From Hyalella azteca (Eukaryota; Arthropoda; Malacostraca; Amphipoda; Hyalellidae), in NCBI RefSeq assembly GCF_000764305.2, contig NW_025944201.1:62001-126000 (forward strand): a stretch of DNA of 64,000 bases, in the 5' to 3' direction. Positions 11,146-23,355 of the stretch are shown here, one piece after another (the stretch's first letter is position 1; the number at the start of each line of letters is the position of its first letter). The notes under the pieces were generated by a model. The model was not told where the DNA came from and searched no databases. It saw nothing but the letters and a program-made list of their open reading frames with translations. The position numbers and the translations under genes were made by a program.

Positions 11146-12391
11146 TGACTATATACATAGTGCAATGCTAAGGCACCTCCCGCAGCGATAAAAACAGTGG
11201 CTACTTAGAATTTTCAACTACAGTTTTCTACACAGTTGCATCCCAAAAATGTGGAAAAAGCTATAGTTCTTCCCATTCAAAAGCCTGGAAAATCTGCACT
11301 TAACCCTAAATCATATTGACCAGTTTCATTGCTTCCTTGTATTCCAAAATTAATGGAATGCATGGTATGCAACTGACTATGTTTCCAGCTGGAATCAACT
11401 AGGGCTGTTAGTCCAACTCAATGTGGTTTTAGACGCCGTCTCTGCATGTTGGACCAGGTTGCACGATTAGAAAAATGTGTGAGGGAGACATTTGTGAATC
11501 GCCAGGTGTGCATTGCAGTTTTCTTTGACTTAAGCAGTGCATATGACTGTGTATGGCACTTAGGCCTCCTGTACAAATTGCAACAAAAGGGGATCAGGGG
11601 GAGGATGCTGGCTTGGATCAGGGAGTATCTGGATGGGCGCTCCTTCAGTGTCCTCTTTGAGGGAGAAATTTCTCCTGAACACATTATCACCAGGGGGGGT
11701 TCCTCAGGGAGCCATACTATCTCCCACACTTTTCAGTGTCATGCTAGCAGACTTACCTTGTGTTCCAGGAGTGGCACTTGCTGAGTATGCCGATGACATT
11801 GCCATTTTCAGTAGGGCTCCTGACCTTAGGGTGGTGCAGGCCTGCATCCAGTCCCAGGTAGACCAACTCTTTAGATGGACTCAAACTTGGGGGTTCCAAC
11901 TAAATCTAGAAAAAACAAAAGGTCTAATGTTTACTCAAAAAAATGTTAATAACCCTCAGGTTAGTATCAATAATTTCAACATAGTATATGCCAGAACACA
12001 CAAGTATCTTGGCCTCACTCTAGACTCTCCAGCCTTGGGATGGAGGGACCAAATAAACATTTTAAGTGTGAGCTGCCTCAGGAGGGTCAATGTGATGCAG
12101 TCCATATCAGCCCATCACTGGGGAGCAGACAGAGAAACATTGCTCAAATTTTACAAGGCAGTAATAAGAAGCAAAATAGACTATGGTTCCATGTTCTATG
12201 AGATGGCAGCAAGCAGCCATCTGGAAAGACTAAACAAAATCCAAAATAGGTGCCTCAGATTGGCCATTGGGGCAAGAAAAACATCACCAATATCTTCGCT
12301 AGAGATTGAGAGCAATGTTCCCCCATTGAAATTTCACCGCCACCTGGTCTGGTTGCGGTACCTATTTCTGCTGGCTGGGGAGCTACCCTGA
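11146..12391 (+). pseudogene. reverse transcriptase domain of the non-LTR ORF2 (frameshifted)
   Basis: Weak coding traces from about 11146 lead into a frame with FFDLSSAYDCVWH (RT block A, catalytic Asp). After a frameshift near 11690 the +1 frame gives GVPQGAILSPTLFSVML (block B) and YADDIAIFS (block C, catalytic Asp-Asp), followed by a thumb-like region including KYLGLTLD and KAVIRSKIDYGSMFYE. Stops and frameshifts exclude a functional enzyme. Motif order and spacing match non-LTR reverse transcriptases. Confidence 0.9.
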
Positions 12392-12692
12392 CACTTGCTA
12401 GTCTATTGCAGCCTATCTGATGTGACAGGTTTTGCTGACCGTCCATGGGCAGGAATAATTTTTGCTCTCCATTTTGCACTGTGAGCAAAAAAGACTGTGG
12501 ATGACTTAAATATGACTTTTGTGGGATGTGCTGCAGATCTACTCTCACAAATTCTACCGTGGGTCGACTGCTCCATGCACTACTCACCTTTCTTTGCAGG
12601 GCAGCCGGTTGGAGAGATGTCAGAGTCAGCTGCTCTCAACATTTTTAGAGACCTACAAGATACAGAACGTATATAATGGTTTTCATTAAGTA

Positions 12693-13565
12693 TATACTGA
12701 TGGCTCAAAGATTCTTGAGCCTGAACCTTCTGCAGCAGCATCAATAGTGGTTTGGGAGGCTAATACATTTCATATGTTTAATTGGAAATTATACCCACAG
12801 GAAACAATTCTAAGCTGTGAGCTGTTTGCTATCGCTCAGGCAGTCCTAATGATAAGGGATGGCACTTAAAATGGCAGAGGAGCTGTTATATACACTGACT
12901 CTTTATCAAGTTTGAGCTTGTTAACATCCTGCAAACCAACTCACATTTACCATTAGTGTTTAAAATTCACCAAATAATGCTTGTTCTTTGAGCTTGTTTT
13001 CCAGTGGTGATCCAGTTCATCCCGGGCCACAAAAACATCAAGGGAAACGAGATGGCTGACCTGGCAGCCAAAGCAGCCCACGCATTACCTGAGGTATCAG
13101 CTGAGGCTGTGATGTGCAGCGAGGACAAGGTGACTGCTGGAAGGCGTGGGAAGGAGATTGGAAGCAGAAGGTAGCAACTACTAACACAGGCCAACACCTT
13201 AGGAAAATTAGGGATAAAGTGGGATATTGGCCTTGGTCATCCATTAAGGAGAGAATTATGGACACTGCATTTGCAAAATTCAGATTGGGTCATGTAGGCC
13301 TGAGGGAGCACATGTATAGGTTTAAGTGAGCTAACTCAAATCTTTGTCATTGTGGGAGAGTAGAATCAATTCAACATTTTTTCTCCAGTGTCCATTATTT
13401 GCAAATAGTTGTAAAATTTTGCAGTCTCAGTTGCATTCAATTGGAGTCCCAGTGACCATGAAATGTATACTTGGTGGAGGAGAATATCCCCCAAAGATTC
13501 AATGCAAAATTATGCAATATGTTTCACTCTATCTTGCATCAACTGGAAAATTGAAAGAATTCTAG
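12693..13565 (+). pseudogene. RNase H domain and C-terminal Cys/His segment of the non-LTR ORF2
   Basis: Fragments in several frames carry the RNase H signature: VYTDGSK (first Asp, near 12700), SCELFAIAQA (Glu, near 12815), IYTDSLSSLS (second Asp, near 12890) and PGHKNIKGNEMADLAAKAA (His and final Asp, near 13022). Downstream, a CHCG...HFF.QCPLF pattern (about 13346-13400) resembles the Cys/His motif found at the C-terminus of many non-LTR elements. Frameshifts and a TAA after DGT break the domain. Confidence 0.85.
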
Positions 13566-13680
13566 AGAATGATCATAGATCTAACAATTAACCTAGCTTC
13601 AAAAGTAGTAATATCATTGGAGCCTACTGGCAATAGTCTCGCAGACCTCTCCTGCCGATGCACATAGGAAATGTAAGTAT

Positions 13681-14120
13681 TACCTGTGAGGAAGGGGTGC
13701 TGGAAGCATATCTTTATGTCCTTCTGACAAGTCTTTGGACCATGGATGCATCAACTTGCCCCCATGCCTGGACCCAGTAGTTGTAGAGTGGAAGTAGCAG
13801 GGTCCATGGTATGCATACAAATCTTGATCCCTGAACAACACAATAGATGCTCCAGGCTGGACCATCTGGCCCTCAAACCCGTGTGTCCAAATGACAAGCC
13901 TATTCCTAGGTGAGGGCTACTAACTAATATACTAACCAATAGACCCATAACCCCCTGCATACCACCTCGGTGACGTCTAAGGTACTTCATGTTTTCAGGT
14001 TCTGGCTTGCCTGCTGAGGGAGCCCTGTTAGGCCGTGAGGTGCATGGAGGACGACTCCACATCCTCAAAAAAACTGAAAAACAAACGAACGGGGGCACAG
14101 CTGTAGGCCACAAATTTTAC
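13681..14120. other. non-coding stretch, no gene recognised
   Basis: This lies between the retrotransposon and repeat B copy 1. Two overlapping minus-strand frames (13680-13865 and 13751-14113) have no recognisable motifs. It may belong to either neighbouring repeat, but I found no second copy. Confidence 0.4.
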
Positions 14121-14770
14121 TCTTAAATAAGCCCTGGACCTGGAGCTAAGTTCAATGCCTAGCTTCAAAGTTCACTATGCATTAACTTTACTCAGCCTCA
14201 GAACTAGAAGCCGCAGACTACGCTTGAACTCCGTAATCCAGATTCAGACAAGCAACACACTGCCGCAAGATGTAGCACCATAGGTCTTCAGCCAGAGCCT
14301 CTGCTTAAGCATGCTTGCTCATAAGCAGGCAGTTCCCCATCCGGGCCCCGGCTGTGCCTACTCCGGCGGCCAGAGTCCGGCCTAAGTCCTAACCTCTTCC
14401 GGCCTAACCTATTCACGCTGTCCTGGCTCACTACTTTCTTGCAGCCAATGACTGGCTCTACCAGTACCAAGTACCAGCACACTTGGAAGTTGGACTGCCT
14501 TTCCAACTTCTTGCAGCCAATGAGGTTAGGTTCGTTCAGGTTTCTTTTGGGTGCAGAAAGGTGGCATCTTATATAGGTTAGACCAGATTCAGCATGGCCA
14601 TGTTTACCTTTGGTAAGCGTATTTTGTAGCTGTGGACATCGGTACTATGGCTTTGACCTTTGAGCACTTGACTTCATAGACCGTTATGCACTCTAGCATT
14701 CTTTCCTATGGAAAGGAATATGAACTAAGAGAAGTATGGCAAAGCTGCCCTTCGGCATGTGCTCCTACAG
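14121..14770 (+). repeat. interspersed repeat family B, copy 1
   Basis: Matches 58664-59210 along its length. Shared words include AATAAGCCCTG/GTAAGCCCTG, TTAAGCATGCT(T/C)GCTCAT, GCAGACAGTTCC-type, AGGTTAGGTT and GGAAAGGAATATGAACT. About 0.55-0.65 kb long with no coding frame. It may be a SINE-like or solo-LTR-like unit; I saw no clear TG/CA ends or target duplication. Confidence 0.75.
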
Positions 14771-15206
14771 ATTCTAGTTGTGACTTTTGCTGATTGCTGA
14801 CTGGTGAAAGCATTCAGAAGATGATGAACCCATTGTGAATTGTGAACCTGTAAAATGAAACCTTAATAAAATCGATAGTAGAACATTCAGTCGATTGAGA
14901 CCAAACAAACTTTGATAATATTTAACAGGACTTACAGGAGCCATCCTGGTCTTGGTGTAGTAAATGAAAAAAATGTGGACATGAATTATAAATTTATGAA
15001 CACATCTGGAGACAACATGAGTTGAGCACAAAAGTTTGTCACCACCATGGGCATGGGCCATCATAGCTCACTAAGCTCAGGTTATCTTGTTATGTAGCAG
15101 TGGAATAAGGCATTGAATAACTAAGTGGATTGGATCATTGGCTCTGTATGTAAACGTGTACTACTAGTACATGTAGCATATTTGGGGGTGGGCCTTATGG
15201 GCACAA
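14771..15206. other. non-coding stretch, no gene recognised
   Basis: No coding motifs, RNA gene or terminal repeats seen. The minus-strand frame at 14774-15064 is not recognisable. Confidence 0.4.
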
Positions 15207-15390
15207 CCAATCACAGCTGGAAAGGATCCCCATCAACCAATCACAGCTCGAAATGATCCCCATCAACCAATCACAGCTAGAAATGATCCCCATCAACCAA
15301 TCACAGCTGGAAAGGGATAGGATATGTATATAACAGACTAAAAGTGGAAAGTTCCTGGCCTTTCCAAGCTTTCAGGTCCTGCCTTTCAAA
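15207..15390. repeat. 30-bp tandem repeat (four units) and attached repeat F copy 1
   Basis: Four units of 30 bp built on CCAATCACAGCTGGAAA and GATCCCCATCAA run from 15207 to about 15316. The last unit leads into a segment (GGATATGTATATAACAGACT, GGAAAGTTCCTGGC, CCAAGCTTTCAG) that recurs at 16440-16550 in the same orientation. It is upstream of UMPS; a regulatory role is not shown. Confidence 0.85.
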
Positions 15391-15499
15391 GAGCTATTTG
15401 TACTGATTAATTTAATATCCCTTTTGAATTCCACACTGTAATAAATACTTGCTAGTGAGTGGCTACTGGGGTAAGACTAAATAAGGGAAATGTCAGAGA

Positions 15500-16220
15500 A
15501 TTCTACAATACAAAATATATTTTAGAATTTAGTATGGTGTAAGTCCACTTTTTGCCTCAATTAGTCTCAATTCTCCAAAGTATTGATGCATAAAAATTGT
15601 GAATCATTTTCAAAGGAATTTTAACCCATTCAATTAAAACTCCCAGCTCTTTTAAAGGTGGCAGGAATTGACTTTTGGCTTGCATCTTTAAAATCAACCA
15701 TATATGCTTGATTTAAATGACTGTATCTGTATTGCTGTCTCCTAACATAAACTTGGCCAGATATTGGAAATGAGTTGAACAATGATTTGTCAAAAAATCC
15801 TATTTTCACTGCTCAAGGGATCAATTCTGGAGTGATTGACACCACTCTAAGCACTATGGAGCATTTGTATTTGAAACCACTAGCTCTCCAATGCCCTCAT
15901 GTGTGTGCGCGCAACTGTTTGTGGGGTTTTTCTTCAATAATGGAGTATCCACCGTATTATTATGAATATGAACCAGAGGTTTTCTAATTGCAGCTCTTTC
16001 ATGGAATCCAGATGTGTACAGCTCTTGGTGGAGTCTTTACAGAAACTGGGTTCTGCAAGTGTCCATTGACATCTGCAGTAATTTTAACAGCTGTGGCCTT
16101 TCAATCAGTGTGGAAGTCTAGGAATGGAACTTCACTTATAAGAAAGCTGTCCACCCAAGCTGGAAAGCTTTCCTTTGTTACAGTGCTCTGCCAGGTGACT
16201 GACTATAAATGAAAAGGAGG
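15500..16220 (-). pseudogene. Tc1/mariner-type transposase relic
   Basis: Read on the minus strand, 16060-15990 translates to NPVSVKTPPRAVH, close to the second HTH motif of Tc1 transposases, followed by an RKP-like remnant. At the other end, 15700-15530 gives EWVKIPLK...YASILWRIET...KKWTYTI, the C-terminal tail of Tc1-type transposases (EW..IP....YASMPRRIEA...GG.TPY pattern). Stops and deletions have removed most of the DDE domain between. Lies between two copies of repeat F. Confidence 0.65.
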
Positions 16221-16404
16221 ATCAAAAGTGGACAAACAGTTTCAATTGTGCAGTACCTCAGATTTGTTAGTTGTCTCTTCTTTGATTAATGTTTTTTATT
16301 CTTTTATATAATAGATTTATTGAAAAATTCCAGGCCATAGGTATGTTTGTGATGATTAAGTTAAGTTAGTTTAAGTATTAAGTTAACCAGTACACCAGTT
16401 GAGC

Positions 16405-16560
16405 ACAAACAATCACAGCTGAAAAGGATGACATCACAATCCCATCAACCAATCACAGCTGGAAAGGGATATCATCACTCGATATGTATATACATATAAT
16501 GGACTGGAAATGGAAAGTTCCTGGCTCTTCCAAGCTTTCAGATCCAAGGGTCTTGCTGCT
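16405..16560. repeat. repeat F copy 2
   Basis: CAATCACAGCTG occurs twice (about 16409 and 16451), followed by GATATGTATATACATATAATGGACT, GGAAAGTTCCTGGC and CCAAGCTTTCAG, matching 15290-15390 in the same orientation. The two copies flank the Tc1 relic, so the intervening DNA may have inserted into, or been duplicated with, this repeat. It ends about 260 bp before the UMPS start codon. Confidence 0.7.
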
Positions 16561-16821
16561 AATTATTGAAAGCTTTTCCTAAATTCCTAGCTCTTAAGTA
16601 ATCAGCTGCAAGAATAAACAATAATACACAAAAACGACACATTTTCATTGTTATAAGGTGTTCAAAACTTTTGATGTCAAAATGTTGGGTTTCACTTATT
16701 CTTATGCAACCTCTTTGTACTTGTAAATTTTTATACATGTCAATGATTTTCTGATTTGTTTTATTCAGGTTCTTTATCAGTTTATTTTATATAGACAATT
16801 AATTTCATCCTTCCTACAATA

Positions 16822-19800
16822 ATGGAGAAAGACAAGTTGGAAGAATGCATTCTCCAGATGCATGAAATAGGTGTGTTAAAGTTTGGAGATTTTACGCTCA
16901 AAAGTGGCATGCAGTCGCCTGTTTATTTTGATATGAGGATTGTTACCTCGTATCCCAAACTCTTGGTGAGTATGCAAATCTGTAGATAATTTTATCAAGT
17001 TAGGGTTTATTCATTGTATGTAAATTGTAATGAGGTAGGCTTATAGGAGAAACTTTAACTTTATTAAAATGTTCTGTTGTAGTCTTTCTCTGCTGAAACA
17101 TTCTCCAGAAACTTCATTATATGTTAGGAGTTATTTTTATTGTTTTTAATAAAGATGAACCCATTACTTCAATCTGTAATTTCATGAATTATTGAAATTG
17201 TTTTTAATATGTTGCAGAGATTATGAGATACTTTCAAATCAATAGGAAGGATTCAGTTCAAGCAATCGCACATCTTCATTTGAATTTTTTTGTTGTTCTT
17301 TCACAGAAATTTAGAAGCAGTATATTAATTATATTCATTATGCATGCATATATTTTTAAATGTGAGAATATAACTGTCTCAAAACTAAGATGTGGGAACG
17401 TTTCTTGAACTTTTGAACTTCTCTTTGCCTCTAGTTATATACATATATAAATGGTACTTGTAATTTTATGGTATTCATCATTAGGTTCGATTTTATTTTT
17501 CACATCCTGAATAAGAAAGATTTCCAGTGAGAAAATTATTACAAAAGAGATCTGGTAGCATTTGCTATGTTGTCTGATTTTAAGTTGAATTCATCAGAAT
17601 CTGCTTTTTTCATATTGCAAGTTGATTTCTTTTCTTTATATTATTTTAAATGTTTAAGTAATTTGTTCTGATTAGTTTGAATGCATATTACCACACAGTT
17701 TGCTCAATTAATTATCCCCATTTTTAATTTCAGAAAGTGGTGTCAGAACTGCTATGGTGTGTTGCTCCACGGAAGGCTTATGACCACATCTGTGGTGTGG
17801 CATACACTGGCATCCCCCTTGCCACTGTAATCTCACAGCTGCAGGTCAGTCAGTGTCTTCATGCAAGTAAGCAGCAGCATTTCCCTTAGTTGGGCTGACA
17901 TTGAAACTACTTAGGGCTTGAATAAAGCTCTTTCTAAACTCTGCACTATTTTGTCTCAATGGAACTAATTTTAGAAGAAGAAATTTACTAAAAATTACCC
18001 AAATTCAATCTCTTAAGAAGAAAAAACAAGTGTACTGTAAAACATGGTGACTTGGACCATTGACAGTGACTTGGACCATTTTTAGCACTTACCTTTTTGT
18101 GATACAAATAGTCACAAAGATAATATATAAAATGTATCTCTTTATTGCATTTGTAGGTTATCTCATGGTACTTCAAGTGCCATCAACAATTTTTCTAAGG
18201 TAAGAACTGTTTGAGTGTAGGGTTTTCTTTTCTTGAAAGTCAAAATGGTCCAAATCACCCCTGTTAAACGTCAAAGCACTCCAAATCATCAAGGCAATAC
18301 TGTAAAACACCATTTTAATAAATATCTTGAAAAAATATTGTTCTTTGTACTATTTTGGACCTTGTCTTGTGTGATTTGTTACAATTAGGTTTGTTGTTAT
18401 GTTCCACTAGATGCCGGCCTGATAGTAAAGCCAGAGACGGTATTGAGCAAGCATGCTTGACCTTCAATATGGCAATCTTGACCTTCAATATGGCCTTCAA
18501 TATTCAAAAAATATTATTTTTTATTATGTTTTTATATTTGGTATAAAGGAATGATGATGGTCTTGCGTTTCTACATTTGCATTTAGAACATAATGAGCTG
18601 GTGTTTGGTCAGGATATGCCAATGCTGGTCCGGCGCAAGGAGAGCAAAAACTACGGAACAAAGCAGCTGGTGGAGGGCGTGTACCGTGCAGGACAGTCGT
18701 GCCTGATCGTGGAGGATGTGCTCGTGTCAGGCACTTCTGTATACGAGACTGTCGAGGTGATGTCCATCTTCAAGTTAGCAACACAGCACAGACTTGTGAT
18801 CATTTTTGTTCAGAGAGATCTGTGATTGTTCAATATGCCTTTCTGTAACCGGAAACCATAATTCTAGAATCCCAAGTTCTAAGTACTTTTTAAATTGAAT
18901 ATGTTCCATGTATTATTATTTGATCCTACTTATCAATCAGTGCAGGTTTTGCTACCACCACGAATTGAGGGCTCATATTTTATACCTCTCTTGAACTCAA
19001 TGTGGATCAACTTGTGTGACATAACTTGCTGAAAGACGTTGTAGCACATTTATAGCTCCTGTGTATGCTGTTGTTCTTGAATATTCCGTTGTTATTGGAC
19101 ATTATTTGTGCAGACTTTACGCAACCTGCAGCTGAACGCAAGCGACGCTGTGGTTTTTCTAGACAGACAACAGGGCGGTGCTTGCAATCTTCATACCCTT
19201 GGTGTCAATATCACGCCCGTGGTTACCCTTGACCAGGTGCATCTTCAGCTCCTACTGATCATTTGATCATGACTATGATTTTTGTAATGAACGATTGGGT
19301 ATTTACTTGAAATACAAATGAATTGCAACTTTTCTCTGGTTATCACTCCAATTATCAGAGACTGATTTATGGTTGCTGTTGCTCGTTTGCCCATTATAAG
19401 GAAGATAACCTGATCATGTCCAAGTTTACAATTTGATTGGCTGTGATCTTTCAATGTGAAAAGCTTCCTCACAAACCATGTGAACTGTAAATGATGCGCA
19501 GATGCTGGAGGTGCTGAAACGACACGGCCGAATCCAGGATACCATGATTGCTGAAGTGCAGCAGTTTATCAGAAAAAATAATGTAACAAAAATAAGAACA
19601 AAATGCGAGGAGGCTGTTTCAGTCCCGGGTAAGTCTTCCCGTTATTTGAGTGCATGCATAATCTAATATTTGCAGTTTGTTAGTATGGTGCACCCAACTC
19701 GAATACAAGATGGAATAAACAAATTATACTGGTTGACACGAGGTTGTTCGTTGTAGAGAATCCTCCACTATCTAAAACATTCTGTCAAATCTAAAATCTT

Positions 19801-22800
19801 CTGTTATAAAGTTTGAACAAAAATAATTTTGATCCTTCCAAGTAATTATTAAACTCCTTTTTCGGCAATTATAGGAATTTTAATTTTTCATGCAGGATAG
19901 TTTTGTGGATTTTTCATTCAATTTGATTTTAAGTTTTCAATAAAAAAATTCCGATGCCGTGTAATTTCACAATTTTATCTCGGTAATCAATGATTTCAAA
20001 ACGTCATGTATTGTGAATAGGTGCACAAACTACACAAACATCTATGTATGCTTTCTAAAACAAACAATTGACTGCTGTTTTTGTTTGAGTTTGAAGTGCT
20101 GCTTCTGGGACACTATTATCAGCGTTAGCAGGAATGAACTAATTTTAGGTGTAAAAATTTCTTGGGTTGCAATAAAGTTGTAGCGGAAATATACCACATA
20201 TTTGTCCATATCTCAGATTGAGCTGTCAGAGAGTCGATAATAATGTTTCTGAAGAATGTTCTACCTCCATTCCTTGCTGCAGAGATGAGCTAAGCCAGTC
20301 GAGTCCTCGGCAGTAAAGTATTTTCTTGTTGAATTTATGATTTGTTGTTTTGAATCCAGCCAATGAACGACTGATTAAAACTTTCGAACTCCGAGCGGAT
20401 GCTGCTGTTCATCCATTGGTGCGCTCACTGCTGGGCATCGTGACGAGCAAGCGCAGCAACTTGTGCGTCTCAGCTGACGTCAGCAGCTGCACTGAACTCC
20501 TGACGCTTGCTCAGCAGGTGATTACTCGGATCCCTTTATGGTGGTGCTCTACATGTTCCCTCAAAAACATTTCTCACATAATAACTTACAAGATTCTTTA
20601 TTATAGAATGACAATCATTCAAGTGGATAAAGTCTCGGATTATAGACGAAAATGTAAAGCCATCCGTCGAATTGCATCAATTGGTATGAGTTTGTGAAGT
20701 GTAATTTTAATTAATATCTATGGTATTTGTCAGGTGGGGCCGCACATATGTCTTTTGAAGACACACGTAGACACACTGCCTGACTTTTCTGATTCAGTTG
20801 CACAGCAGCTCCGCAGTGTGGCTCAGCAACACAACTTCCTGCTCTTCGAAGACAGGTAAACTAATTCCCTTCAACAGTGTATGTTTTGTGCAATTCAAGC
20901 ACAAATTTACTGTGTTTAATTTGCTGAATTTTTTTGTTTGACTTGTAATAGCTGCCTGCGCGCACCAGCTTGTGCTGCATCATTTCAAAAGGATTGAGTT
21001 GACATTTTGTGAAACTAAATAACGTGGCTTCTTTTCCTCCTCTTGCTAGTCTTGTAGGCTAACAATGCCTTGCCATCAATTCGTATAATTTTATTTTTCG
21101 TAGCAAGAGCCTGAAAATCCTCCTGAACTTAGGATACCTACAAAAGTTTATTCTTATCGTTTATAGTTTGTTTGAAATTGATCATTTCTATCTGCTGGTG
21201 AATTAATAGTACCGAAAAGTACATGTACCAGAGTGTGCATGGAATCTAAGGCCTTTGATTTAATTATTAACTGATGACTAAATAGTTGTTACACCAAACT
21301 ATTCTGTGCGTTCGTGTTTAATAGATTTATGCAAGAAATTAGAGCCCAAAACAGTACGAAGAAGTGCACATGTGTTCTGGCATGCGGTAACAGTCTTGCA
21401 TAAAAAGGTTTCTTCTTCATATACGTACATTTGCCGTCGCCAATGCCCTCCGTATATAAGTTGATCAGAAATATGGTACCTGCCAATAGATCAAAGTTTA
21501 AAGCAACTCATAAGTGGTATTGTGCACAGTAAGTTTGTGGACATCGGAGCGACGGTGGCTCGGCAGTGGGAGCGGCGCGGTGCGTGGGCCGACATAGTTA
21601 CGGTGGTGCCTATTGCAGGAGATGGCCTCCTCACTGCCATCGCTCAGGCTGCACTCGATAACTCCAAGAAAGGTTTGCATACTACAATTACTACCATGGT
21701 TATTTTTTGGGGGGCGAGAGAGGGCAAACTTGCTTCACTAGCCAGTGTCGGTGGCAATTTCATAATATTTTCAATTATTATGAAAAAATTTTTTTTTCCA
21801 ACACTTCTCTTTAACTTCACTTCTTGTTTGTTTGCCTGTCTGCTACAAATTTTATAGTCGATATTTAACAAACTTCTACCTGTCCAATCGATCTGAAATT
21901 TGCACACTTGCGTAAAGTCGGTGACAATGTATGAATCAATTGACACAGTAAATAATTTTGAGAAATTAATTTTTTTTATCATATATTAAAAAATAAAAAA
22001 TTAATTTTTTTAATATATGAAAAGAAAATTAGAAATTCATTGTTGATGTGTAGCATCAGAGACACTGTATTCTTTAGAAGTGTTGTCTTTTAAAATTAAT
22101 TAATTACGCATAGGTATTATTTCTACAATAGACTTTGACAAATAATCTCGAAACCAAACCCTTTAACGTGCAATCTAGGAGAATCCTTCTAAAATTGCTT
22201 GAATTCTGATTTTCTGAATTAATTTTTTATATAATGATAAACTTATGAGAGTTAAGTAAGTTTGATGAGATTTTCAATTGTACCGAAGTTTCATGATCTT
22301 ATGCATGCTAATGTTTTGAGTTACTAATTCCCTCTATCATATCATAGACGTTATTTGTAACATTAAGGACTACATTATATGGTGACTTCAATGCTTAGGT
22401 GTGATACTGGTGGCGGAGATGAGTTCGGACGGAGCCCTGCGCAGCGCAGAGTATCAGGAGATGTGCCGTGCTGCAGCCAAGCGCTTCCCTCACCTCGTTA
22501 TGGGCTTCGTGAGCCAGTCCAGCATCTCACAATCACCATGGTGAGCCCTTCGAGCCTGTACTCCAGATTTTTTCGGAGTCCTTTCACTTATGAGTCCGTC
22601 TTCAACCTCCATCTTCTATAGTAACTCATTTTCTCTAAAGGTACTGATTTATCATTTATCTCATTATCAAACAGTCATTTCTCATCACTTACTAAAACCT
22701 GTCATGTAATTAAGTGCTTTTACTCAGAGTCGTCAGTGTGCATTGGTTTCATATTTATTCAATCTTGATATCTTCATACCGTATTGTTCCTGTACCACTT

Positions 22801-23355
22801 CATTTGTTTTTCTTCTCATTATAAGTATCAAATTTCTTTATTACATCTAACAATATTGATGATCGTTTAGCTATCTGAACGTGTTATGAAAAGTCTTTAT
22901 TATCTGTACGCGTTGTCACAGAATTGCTGTGGCTGGCTACATGTTATTGGGCAGTTACAGCTGTTTAACGCCATTTCCATTTATTTTCTGCGTCTGCTGA
23001 TTGTTCTTATGCCATCATTTTTCAGGCAGCTGTTTGATCGTGTAATGGTGTTAGTGCTACTCGTTAAGTTCTTTACCAAAGCATGCTTGTCAATAATGTA
23101 TGTCTTTGATGTGCCGCGGCTGATGGTATTTTTGTTATTAGGCTGCTGCAGCTGAGCCCCGGCGTGAGCGTGAGTGCGTCAGGGGACGCGCTAGGCCAGC
23201 GCTACGTGAGCCCCGAATGTTCTGTTGGGGAGCGTGGCGCTGACGTCATCATCGTGGGTCGCGGAGTGACCACTTCTTCTGACCCTGCCGCTGCTGCTGC
23301 CAACTATCAGCAGCTAGCGTACTCGGCTTATCTTGAGCGTGTGAAGCGCTTGTAA
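16822..23355 (+). CDS. UMPS: uridine 5'-monophosphate synthase (OPRT-OMP decarboxylase), 10 exons, complete
   Basis: Converts orotate to OMP and then to UMP, the last two steps of de novo pyrimidine synthesis; a cytosolic dimer in animals. Coding exons: 16822-16965, 17734-17844, 18613-18756, 19114-19236, 19502-19628, 20360-20517, 20734-20855, 21530-21672, 22399-22540, 23142-23355. All introns are GT-AG and the frame closes at TAA 23353-23355, giving 475 aa (human 480). The N-terminal half is [14 protein letters not shown], the [13 protein letters not shown] segment and the PRPP loop [13 protein letters not shown]. The C-terminal half is OMP decarboxylase: [18 protein letters not shown] (catalytic Lys), the DxKxxD motif as [18 protein letters not shown], and the phosphate-binding IIVGRG near the end. 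The exon 3 acceptor at 18612 was chosen because it restores the family's length. The exon 7/8 junction gives Ser where most animals have Arg inside DxKxxD; the catalytic residues are kept. The start is the first Met and fits the family length. Confidence 0.97.
18033..18290. repeat. probable MITE in UMPS intron 2
   Basis: The left side has GGTGACTTGGACCATT twice (18044-18081). The right side has the inverse, AATGGTCCAAATCACCCC (about 18243-18261), and a weaker CTCCAAATCATC. This inverted arrangement suggests a small non-autonomous transposon. TACTGTAAAACA occurs at both ends, but as a direct repeat, so the precise boundaries are uncertain. It is spliced out with the intron. Confidence 0.5.
18458..18510. 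repeat. short tandem repeat in UMPS intron 2
   Basis: CTTGACCTTCAATATGG is repeated with a 21-bp period, followed by a third partial CCTTCAATAT. It lies upstream of the exon 3 acceptor and outside the coding sequence. Confidence 0.75.
21799..22121. repeat. interspersed repeat family C, copy 2, in UMPS intron 8
   Basis: Matches 5548-6072 but lacks that copy's internal duplication. It starts after a T-rich run with CAACACTTCTCTTTAACTTC and ends near GCATAGGTATTATTT. Intronic and in the same orientation as the gene. It contains inverted AT-rich stretches (about 21965-22020). Confidence 0.75.

Larger units (their letters stand above)
8577..13565 (+). mobile_element. degraded non-LTR retrotransposon with RNase H domain
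   Basis: Recognisable parts in order: ORF1-like protein (8577-9257), AP-type endonuclease (10427-11126), reverse transcriptase (11146-12391), RNase H (12693-13110) and a C-terminal Cys/His segment (13340-13565). This layout fits the I/LOA-type groups of non-LTR elements, in which RNase H follows RT. Several frameshifts and stops interrupt ORF2, and a Tigger-like element (9477-10336) lies between ORF1 and ORF2, so it is dead. The 5' and 3' limits are approximate, as neither a target duplication nor a poly(A) tail was found. Confidence 0.9.

Noticed and set aside
18587..18612. earlier acceptor for UMPS exon 3 giving extra residues EHNELVFGQ
   Set aside because: The acceptor at 18612 keeps phase 0 and gives exactly the family length between ATVI and MLVRR.
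20522..20697. extension of UMPS exon 6 as a long open frame
   Set aside because: The reading continues into intron 6 by chance; the GT donor at 20518 and the exon 7 start restore the conserved [12 protein letters not shown] sequence.
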